DNA of 13,054 nucleotides. It comes from an uncultured Xanthobacteraceae bacterium (GTDB taxonomy: Bacteria > Pseudomonadota > Alphaproteobacteria > Rhizobiales > Xanthobacteraceae). The notes under the pieces were generated by a model, which was given only the letters and a program-made list of their open reading frames with translations, made no database searches and was not told where the DNA came from. The stretch lies in the NCBI GenBank assembly GCA_955652195.1, contig CATPBC010000091.1, positions 1 through 13,054 on the forward strand, given 5' to 3'. A program made the translations under genes and the position numbers. Shown in pieces: positions 7,254 through 13,054 of the stretch; positions within the stretch are counted from its first letter, which is position 1, and every line of letters begins with the position of its first letter.

Positions 7254-8570
7254 ACTCTCGCGAAGCCATCGTCCGACGCGGGTGAAGTACCCGCCCGTGC
7301 CGGTCATGAGTTGCCGCCTACGGCGCATTTCGAAATGTTCGAGATGCGCCGCTTGCGGATAGACGAGGAGCCCCGCCGCCGCCGCAAAGGCCGGGCCTTT
7401 GGCCGCTTCCGGTGCGCCGGCAATGCCAAGCGGGCGTCCTAGCCGCACTGGGCGCCCGAGCAGCCGCGCCGCCAGTTCCGGCAGTCCGTTAAGCTGACTG
7501 GCGCCGCCACTAAGGACCACATGGCCGCGCCGATCGCCCCCCATCGGGGACGCGGCCAAACGGTCATGCACCATTTCAAGGATTTCCTCGACGCGCGGCT
7601 TGATGATCGCCACCAGCGTTGCGCGCGATACGAATTGCGCCTGTTCGCGCTCATGCTCATTCAGCGGCGGGACCGTGATCATGTCACGTTCATCCGATCC
7701 TCCGCTAAGTACAGTGCCATAAAGCGTTTTGATTCGCTCGGCATCGGCGATTCGGGCATTGAGCCCGCGCGCCAGGTCCATGGTGACGTGATGGCCGCCG
7801 AGCGCGAAACCGTCGATGTGAACGAGGCGCCCGCCCTGAAACACCGCCATCGTGGTGGTGCCGGCGCCCATGTCGACGACGGTAGCGCCCAGATCGGCCT
7901 CGTCATCGGCGAGAACAGCGAGCCCGGCGACGTAGGGTGACGCCGCCATCGCTTCGACCTCGAGGTGACAGCGCTCCACGGCGAGAATCAAATTGCGGGC
8001 GGCGGCGATCTCGGTGGTGGCCACGTGCATATCGACGCCGAACCGCGTACCGACCATGCCGCGCGGATCGCGTATGCCGTTTGCGCCGTCGATCGAATAG
8101 CCGACCGGAAGCGAATGCAGCACGGCACGACCGTCCCGCAGCGAATGGTGGCTGCCGGCCACCAAGACGCGCGCAATGTCGCTCTCCGACACGGCGGAGC
8201 CCATGATTTTAACCTCGGCCGCGAACAATTCGCTCGCCAGCCGTCCGGAGGATATCGACAGCACGACTGACTCGATCTCGACCGAAGCCATCCGCTCGGC
8301 AGCGTCGACGGCCTGGCGGATCGACTCCTCGGCTTGCGCCAGATTGACGACGCCGCCCCCCTTGGTGCCGCGTGCGACCGTGTGGCCAAAGCCAACGACC
8401 TCGATGGCATGACTGCGGCGGGTCAGAACCTGCTGCGGCCCGCGCGGGCGCAGCCGCCCGATCAGGCAAACGATCTTGCTCGATCCGACATCGAGCGCGG
8501 CGACGACGACGCTGCGACGCGGCGCGATCGGCTTCATTTTCGGCGTGATGCCGTGACCGAGCGTGCTCAT
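7248..8570 (-). CDS. ftsA: Cell division protein FtsA (actin-like Z-ring anchor)
   Basis: FtsA is an actin-family ATPase that tethers FtsZ filaments to the inner membrane and recruits later divisome proteins. The 440-residue product starts with the phosphate-1 motif in [15 protein letters not shown] (about 24-38). The FtsA-specific 1C subdomain follows (about 90-180). Phosphate-2 is [14 protein letters not shown] (231-244) and the adenosine motif is [16 protein letters not shown] (351-366). The C-terminal [12 protein letters not shown] (429-440) is the membrane-targeting amphipathic helix. The frame is open to 9086, but the ATG at 8568-8570 is chosen because it overlaps the ftsQ stop in an ATGA junction, implying translational coupling, and gives the normal family length. 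Confidence 0.97.
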   Translation of the reverse strand: MSTLGHGITPKMKPIAPRRSVVVAALDVGSSKIVCLIGRLRPRGPQQVLTRRSHAIEVVGFGHTVARGTKGGGVVNLAQAEESIRQAVDAAERMASVEIESVVLSISSGRLASELFAAEVKIMGSAVSESDIARVLVAGSHHSLRDGRAVLHSLPVGYSIDGANGIRDPRGMVGTRFGVDMHVATTEIAAARNLILAVERCHLEVEAMAASPYVAGLAVLADDEADLGATVVDMGAGTTTMAVFQGGRLVHIDGFALGGHHVTMDLARGLNARIADAERIKTLYGTVLSGGSDERDMITVPPLNEHEREQAQFVSRATLVAIIKPRVEEILEMVHDRLAASPMGGDRRGHVVLSGGASQLNGLPELAARLLGRPVRLGRPLGIAGAPEAAKGPAFAAAAGLLVYPQAAHLEHFEMRRRRQLMTGTGGYFTRVGRWLRESF

Positions 8571-9526
8571 GCGTCGCCGCCTTTTTTCTTTTTTGCATTG
8601 GCCTTGAGCGCTTCGTCGCGCGCCTGCGCCACAGCATCGGATAAGCGCACCGTGACGCGGTCGGGCAGGCGTAGATCGACGGTCGTGATGTCGCGGGACA
8701 GCAGCTTTTTTTCGCGGTCGAGCCCGACCAGCCGATCGAGCGCGGCTTGCACATCGGTTTCCGGTAGCCGGACATCCATGCCGTTCGTCAGGCGCAAGTT
8801 CCAGCGCCGCTCGGCAACCAGGACGGAGGCGCGGAGCGCGGAGCGAATTTCCGGATAGCGATCGATCAGTCCGATAAAATCCTTGGCCTGCCGTTCGGCG
8901 CCGCGGCCGACCACAAGCGGCAGGCCGCGGTAACGGGGCTCCATGAAAGGCTGCAGAACGGTGCCGTCGTCGGCGATGACGTTGACCCGGCCATTCCTCT
9001 GCCAGAGCGCGAACGCCCGGCGCTCGGTGATCGCGATCTGCAGGCGATCCGGATAGAGCTTGAGTACCGCGGCATCGGCAATCCACGGATTGGCCAAGAG
9101 CTGCGCGCGCGCAGCTTCGGCGTCAAAGAACAACAACGAAGACCGGCCCGTCACACCGGCAATGGCAATCGCCTGTTCGCGGCTGACTTGGCTCGCGCCG
9201 CTCACCGACACCGCGGTGATGGCAAAGCCGACCGCATTCGCGGTCGTATCGCGCGCATCCTTGAGCCAATCGGCAACCGCGGCGACGTGGCCGCCGACGA
9301 TCGCGCCGTAGCCAAGCGTGGCTGTGAGCAGCAGGAACGATCCGCTGACGCCCACGCCGGCAGGGATACGCGCCAGTCGCGCGGCCCAACGGCGGGAGCC
9401 GCGGCTCACAAAGAAAGGGAAAATGCGGTGAGCGCTGTGGTCTTGCTGACCGGCTTGGACGCGCGCGGAATCCGGGCGGTCAACCGGCGCGCCACTCCGC
9501 TCTGCCGCTAATTGCCCCGACCGCAT
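8567..9526 (-). CDS. ftsQ: Cell division protein FtsQ
   Basis: FtsQ is a bitopic inner-membrane divisome protein that links early and late division proteins (with FtsL and FtsB). The 319-residue product has a basic, Arg-rich cytoplasmic N-terminus (1-53), one transmembrane segment around 55-78 (GVGVSGSFLLLTATLGYGAIVGG), and a periplasmic part. The POTRA domain spans about 103-171 (ITAVSVSGASQ to ITERRAFALW) and the FtsQ beta domain follows. The tail is strikingly Lys-rich ([11 protein letters not shown]), as often seen in rhizobial relatives. The ATG at 9524-9526 forms a TGATG junction with the ddl stop; an alternative ATG at 9559 would overlap ddl by 34 bp. It also overlaps ftsA by 4 bp. Confidence 0.94.
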   Translation of the reverse strand: MRSGQLAAERSGAPVDRPDSARVQAGQQDHSAHRIFPFFVSRGSRRWAARLARIPAGVGVSGSFLLLTATLGYGAIVGGHVAAVADWLKDARDTTANAVGFAITAVSVSGASQVSREQAIAIAGVTGRSSLLFFDAEAARAQLLANPWIADAAVLKLYPDRLQIAITERRAFALWQRNGRVNVIADDGTVLQPFMEPRYRGLPLVVGRGAERQAKDFIGLIDRYPEIRSALRASVLVAERRWNLRLTNGMDVRLPETDVQAALDRLVGLDREKKLLSRDITTVDLRLPDRVTVRLSDAVAQARDEALKANAKKKKGGDA

Positions 9527-10440
9527 CAGCGGTTGGTCGAGGCGTCCTCCACCATCCATTGCACCAGCTCGTCGAATGTAATGCCCGCATAGGCGGCGAG
9601 CTCGGGCACGAGCGAGGTTTCGGTCATGCCGGGTTGGGTATTGACCTCAAGGCAGACCAGCTTTCCCGTCCCCCGATCGTCGTAGCGAAAGTCCGCGCGG
9701 CTGACCCCACGGCAGCCGAGCGCGTTATGCGCAGCGACAGCCAGTCTTCGGACCTCCTGGTAAACATTTGGTAAAATTGGCGCCGGCAGCAGGTGTTTGG
9801 AGCCGCCAGCCGCGTATTTGGCTTCGTAGTCGTAGAACCGCGTCGTCGGGACGATTTCGATAACGTCGAGTGCGCGATCGCCGAGCACCGCACAAGTCAG
9901 CTCCTTGCCGGGGACGTAGCGCTCGACCATGACCATATCGCCGAACGGCCAGTCGTCACGGTAGAGCTCCTGGGGCGGGTGCGGGTGCTCTTGGGTGACA
10001 ATGAAAACCCCCACGCTGGAGCCCTCGGCGATCGGCTTCACCACATAGGGTGGTGGCAAGACGTGGCTCTTGGCCGCTTCGAAGCGCGACACCACTCGAT
10101 CCTCCGCGATCGGGATGCCGCAAGCGCTAAACAGCGCCTTGGCGTAGTTCTTCTGCATGGCAAGCGCGGACGCCAGCACGCCGGAATGGCTGTAGGGAAT
10201 GCCTAGAACCTCGAGCAGACCCTGCAGCGTGCCGTCCTCGCCGGGGCGGCCGTGCAACACGTTAAGCGCCACGTCCGGCTTGGTGGCGGTCAGCGCGGCG
10301 GCAATATCAGGCGTCACATCGAGCGAAGTGACCCGATAGCCCCGGCGAACCAGGGCCTCGGCGCAGGCCTTGCCGGAGCGCAGCGAAATCTCGCGCTCGG
10401 CCGACCAACCCCCCATCAGAACGGCGACGTGCTTCGCCAT
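9526..10440 (-). CDS. ddl: D-alanine--D-alanine ligase
   Basis: Ddl is the cytoplasmic ATP-grasp ligase that makes D-Ala-D-Ala for the peptidoglycan precursor. The 304-residue product is close to E. coli DdlB (306). It shows the N-terminal MGGWSAEREISLRSG (9-23), NVLHGRPGEDGTLQG (60-74), VVKPIAEGSSVGV (133-145) and the omega-loop FYDYEAKY (202-209). The tyrosine at the end of that loop matches the D-Ala-D-Ala enzymes rather than D-lactate ligases. LEVNTQPGMTETSLVPE (264-280) carries the metal-binding Glu and Asn. The ATG at 10438-10440 starts the family region MAKHVAVLMGG; an upstream in-frame GTG at 10467 lies within a 15-bp tandem repeat and would add nine residues. It is coupled to ftsQ by TGATG. 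Confidence 0.96.
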   Translation of the reverse strand: MAKHVAVLMGGWSAEREISLRSGKACAEALVRRGYRVTSLDVTPDIAAALTATKPDVALNVLHGRPGEDGTLQGLLEVLGIPYSHSGVLASALAMQKNYAKALFSACGIPIAEDRVVSRFEAAKSHVLPPPYVVKPIAEGSSVGVFIVTQEHPHPPQELYRDDWPFGDMVMVERYVPGKELTCAVLGDRALDVIEIVPTTRFYDYEAKYAAGGSKHLLPAPILPNVYQEVRRLAVAAHNALGCRGVSRADFRYDDRGTGKLVCLEVNTQPGMTETSLVPELAAYAGITFDELVQWMVEDASTNR

Positions 10441-10442
10441 GG

Positions 10443-10472
10443 CTGCGCCCACCGCTGCTGCGCCCACCGCTG
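10443..10472. repeat. Perfect 15-bp tandem duplication at the ddl start
   Basis: CTGCGCCCACCGCTG occurs twice, head to tail, at 10443-10457 and 10458-10472. Each copy places a GTG on the minus strand (10450-10452 and 10465-10467) in the ddl frame, because 15 bp is a multiple of three. On the minus strand each copy also provides the only weak G-rich stretch (GGTGGGCG) near the ddl ATG. It looks like a recent slippage duplication that duplicates the start region. Confidence 0.85.
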
Positions 10473-10497
10473 ATTCGCAAGGACACCCACTAGAATC
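10472..10497. promoter_or_regulatory. Two GANTC sites upstream of ddl
   Basis: GATTC (10472-10476) and GAATC (10493-10497) lie 32-57 bp upstream of the ddl ATG in the 119-bp MFS-ddl spacer. They fit CcrM methylation sites, which in alphaproteobacteria are often concentrated near division-gene promoters. No convincing -35/-10 pair is seen beside them, so the promoter driving ddl-ftsQA is not located. Confidence 0.35.
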
Positions 10498-10559
10498 GAC
10501 AACGGGCGAAAGGTCGAGCGTTTCCGCGCATAATTGCGGCCGGCTAATGGTGCGTGGCG

Positions 10560-11786
10560 CTAGAGCGGGAGGCGGACTTCCTCCGGCGGCTTGATGTGCC
10601 GGAACATGAACAAAAGCCCCGCGTCGTAGAGGATTTTCAGGGTGCCACAGATTATAAGCGGGGCGCCGAGGAATGGGCCGGACAGCAGCATGCCGGCAAG
10701 GGCCGGGCTGAGCGACGAGGCAAGGCTGCGCGGGACCGCAGTGACGCTTGCCGCAGCCGGCCGCTCCGGCGGGGTCACGACGGCCATCACATAAGAACTG
10801 CGGGTCGGCACATCCATTTGCGACAGCGCCGATCGCAACAGGAGAAAGACGAGCGCAGCGGTCAGGTTCGGTGACACTGCGGCGAGGATGAGGAAAACGC
10901 TCGACGGGATGTGCGTGAACACCATCGTATTCACGAGCCCGATCCGCCGCGCTATTTTTGCGGCCACCGGATAAGAAAAGGCGCTAAACACGCTGGACCA
11001 GAAAAAGAACAGGCTGGCGGCGGCGAGCGACATTTCAAATCGCTCGAACAGCCAGACCGCAAGCAACGATTGGACGATGAATCCGCCGGCGAATGCATCG
11101 AGGCTGAAAAGGGCGGCCAGTTTGTAGACGACGCCACGCGACACATTTAACGGCGCCGCGGCCGAGCTCTGCTCGAAATTTCCGCGCGGTAGATAATAGT
11201 ACATCGCGGCGCTGGCGCCGCCGAGTACTGCATAGCCATAGAACATCGCCCGTAGCGCGCTTAGCTCGCCGATCCCGGCGCGCGTCAACAGCGCCGGAAT
11301 CGCAGCCGCCAACGCGCCGGCAGCCATCGATAGGGTCCCGATCAAGCTATAGCGCGCGAAGACGCGCGTGCGCTCGTGATCAACCGCGCCCTGCGCGAGT
11401 GCGGCATGTTCGATCGGGATGAGCACGCCGATGTCGCCGGTCGAAGGATTCACAGTGCCGAAAAATGCCACGGCGAGAACGAGGCCGATTTGTTCGAAAG
11501 CCGGGAAGGCCAGGCCGGTACCGATCATCAGGACCGCACCCGCGATCAATAAATTTCTAAGATCGCGGCGCGGCGCAACCAGCCCGACGGCAAGCGTAAG
11601 GACGGCCGTTCCCAGCAAGGCTGCGGTGGCAACCAATCCGATTTTGGCTGCGTCAAAACCGATTGCCGCCAAATAGACCGGCAGCACGATGACCGCGAAG
11701 CCGTCACCGAAGCCGCGCAGGGCGCGCGCGGCATAGAGCAGAAGCAAATTTGCGTCGATCTTCGGCAAGCGAGTTCGCTCGTTCAA
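10560..11786 (-). CDS. MFS permease of unknown substrate
   Basis: The 408-residue product is a polytopic inner-membrane protein with about 12 hydrophobic segments, matching the major facilitator superfamily. Visible features are a degenerate loop-2/3 motif A (GLVAPRRDLRNLL, 68-80), a hydrophilic central loop around 200-220, a matching loop KIARRIGL (277-284) in the second half, and SQMDVPTRSSYVMAVVTPPERP (322-343), a pattern seen in drug-efflux-like MFS proteins. The substrate cannot be read from the sequence; efflux is a guess supported by the chrA neighbour. The start is uncertain: TGA lies immediately before a TTG at 11784-11786, and no ATG or good ribosome binding site is near, so a later TTG (residue 7) is possible. 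It begins 32 bp after the chrA stop and is probably cotranscribed with it. Confidence 0.85.
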   Translation of the reverse strand: MNERTRLPKIDANLLLLYAARALRGFGDGFAVIVLPVYLAAIGFDAAKIGLVATAALLGTAVLTLAVGLVAPRRDLRNLLIAGAVLMIGTGLAFPAFEQIGLVLAVAFFGTVNPSTGDIGVLIPIEHAALAQGAVDHERTRVFARYSLIGTLSMAAGALAAAIPALLTRAGIGELSALRAMFYGYAVLGGASAAMYYYLPRGNFEQSSAAAPLNVSRGVVYKLAALFSLDAFAGGFIVQSLLAVWLFERFEMSLAAASLFFFWSSVFSAFSYPVAAKIARRIGLVNTMVFTHIPSSVFLILAAVSPNLTAALVFLLLRSALSQMDVPTRSSYVMAVVTPPERPAAASVTAVPRSLASSLSPALAGMLLSGPFLGAPLIICGTLKILYDAGLLFMFRHIKPPEEVRLPL

Positions 11787-11818
11787 TCATGATGGTAGCC
11801 GCGCACCAAACCATTCCT

Positions 11819-13054
11819 TCATATCGCGCCCAGGAGATGGAGAACGGTTCCTGCAGCGCAGCACGCGGACAGGGTTGCGATCATTCCGGCCTTGAAGCGG
11901 AAGATTGCGATTGCCGCCGCCAGCGTGAGCGCGAGCGCCCACGGATCGACGCTGGCCAAGACCGGTGCGTCGAACGAGAACGGAAATGCATGAACCGGAA
12001 TCGTGGCATGAAAGATGCTGTGCACGGCAAACCAAATCGCGAGGTTGAGGATGACGCCGACGACTGCCGCCGTGATCGCGGAAAAGGCGGCGTTCAATCC
12101 TTTGTTGCCGCGCAACCGTTCGATAAACGGTGCGCCGAGGAAGATCCAAAGAAAACACGGCGTGAAGGTGACCCAGGTCGCCAGTAATCCGCCGAACGTC
12201 CCGGCGAGCATCGGTTGCAGCGAACCGGGATTGCGATAAGCGGCCATGAAACCCACGAATTGCAGCACCATGATCAATGGGCCCGGCGTCGTTTCCGCCA
12301 TGCCGAGACCGTCGAGCATTTCGCCGGGCTTGAGCCAGCCGAAAGTATCAACTGCCTGCTGTGCCACATAGGCCAACACTGCATAGGCGCCGCCAAAAGT
12401 GACCACCGCCATTTTGCTGAAAAAGACCGCGATCTGACTGAATATGTCGGCGCTGCCGCGGGAGAAAAGAAGCGCAATCACCGGCACCAACCAGAGCGTG
12501 AGCCAGATCGCCGCCACTGCAAGTGAACGTTCAAGCGCCGGCCGCGCATGCGGCGGCAGTTCTTCGCCGAGCAAGCTGCCCGCGGCGTCCGACTTGGCCG
12601 TGCTGCCGGGCGCATGCGCGGCGCTGTTCTGAAATTCGGCCAGCTTGAACTGTTGAGCGAAAAAACCGACAAGCGCGGCGGCAACGATGATGATGGGAAA
12701 TGGTACGGCAAGAAAGAAAATCGCGACGAATGCCAGTGCCGCCAGCGCGACCATCAACCGATTCTTCAGCGCGCGTTTGCCGATGCGGAGCACCGCCTCG
12801 AGCACGATGGCAAGAACGGCGGCCTTCAATCCAAAGAACAATGCCGTGACGATCGGCACGTTGCCGTAAGCGGCATAGACATAGCTCAGCGCCATGATGG
12901 CGATGATGCCAGGAATGATAAAAAGCACGCCGGCCATGAGGCCGCCGAGCGTGCGATGCATCAGCCAGCCGATATAGGTTGCAAGCTGCTGCGCTTCGGG
13001 TCCCGGCAGCAGCATGCAATAGTTCAGCGCATGCAGAAACCTTTCCTCCGAGAC
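11819..13054 (-). CDS. chrA: Chromate transporter ChrA, two-domain type; N-terminus off the window
   Basis: ChrA proteins export chromate from the cytoplasm, giving chromate resistance; some CHR-family members may carry other oxyanions. The frame is open to the right edge: 13 codons (VSEERFLHALNYC) precede the first internal ATG at 13015, and they match the ChrA region just before LLPGPEAQQLATYIGW, so 13015 is not the true start. 411 residues are visible; an N-terminal part (I guess about 40 residues with the first FGGP-type motif) is missing. The first CHR domain runs to about visible residue 130, a hydrophilic linker follows (about 134-180), and the second CHR domain carries TFGGAYAVLAYVAQ and AETTPGPLIMVLQFVGF, so this is the long bidomain class. 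No ChrB-like regulator is seen within the window. MFS follows 32 bp downstream. Confidence 0.93.
   Translation of the reverse strand, partial: VSEERFLHALNYCMLLPGPEAQQLATYIGWLMHRTLGGLMAGVLFIIPGIIAIMALSYVYAAYGNVPIVTALFFGLKAAVLAIVLEAVLRIGKRALKNRLMVALAALAFVAIFFLAVPFPIIIVAAALVGFFAQQFKLAEFQNSAAHAPGSTAKSDAAGSLLGEELPPHARPALERSLAVAAIWLTLWLVPVIALLFSRGSADIFSQIAVFFSKMAVVTFGGAYAVLAYVAQQAVDTFGWLKPGEMLDGLGMAETTPGPLIMVLQFVGFMAAYRNPGSLQPMLAGTFGGLLATWVTFTPCFLWIFLGAPFIERLRGNKGLNAAFSAITAAVVGVILNLAIWFAVHSIFHATIPVHAFPFSFDAPVLASVDPWALALTLAAAIAIFRFKAGMIATLSACCAAGTVLHLLGAI

Noticed and set aside
8571..9086. N-terminal extension of FtsA to 612 residues
   Set aside because: It would overlap most of ftsQ out of frame; the ATGA junction at 8567-8570 and the family length support the short form.

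Overview
The window looks like chromosomal DNA from a high-GC alphaproteobacterium of the order Hyphomicrobiales (Rhizobiales), probably close to Bradyrhizobium, Rhodopseudomonas, Pseudolabrys or Xanthobacter relatives. The evidence is the gene order ddl-ftsQ-ftsA-ftsZ-lpxC-bamD-recN-ligA, the long-linker FtsZ ending in [11 protein letters not shown], and GANTC (CcrM-type) sites in intergenic regions. Genus-level placement is inference.

Every convincing gene lies on the minus strand, so transcription runs from right to left. At the right edge is chrA (a chromate/CHR-family transporter whose first codons lie outside the window), followed 32 bp later by a 12-TM-type MFS permease. After a 119-bp gap comes the distal dcw (division and cell wall) cluster: ddl, ftsQ and ftsA are translationally coupled through TGATG and ATGA junctions, and ftsZ follows 97 bp later behind a hairpin-rich spacer and a good ribosome binding site. 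A strong GC-rich inverted repeat probably ends the ftsZ transcript. Next is a 425-bp gene-free stretch with a promoter-like element and a hairpin-rich lpxC leader, then lpxC, bamD, recN and ligA (its C-terminal part runs off the left edge).

The genes cover envelope and division functions: D-Ala-D-Ala supply for peptidoglycan (Ddl), Z-ring assembly and membrane attachment (FtsZ, FtsA), divisome assembly (FtsQ), the committed step of lipid A synthesis (LpxC) and outer-membrane protein assembly (BamD). Two DNA-maintenance genes follow (RecN for double-strand break repair, LigA for nick sealing). The efflux genes chrA and MFS occupy the place upstream of ddl where related genomes usually carry murC/murB.

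I found no clearly novel multi-gene system. The most interesting parts are non-coding or architectural: the structured lpxC leader with paired GANTC sites, the hairpin array before ftsZ, a perfect 15-bp tandem duplication at the ddl start, degenerate short repeats between bamD and recN, a basic amphipathic island in the FtsZ linker, and the efflux genes at the edge of the dcw cluster.
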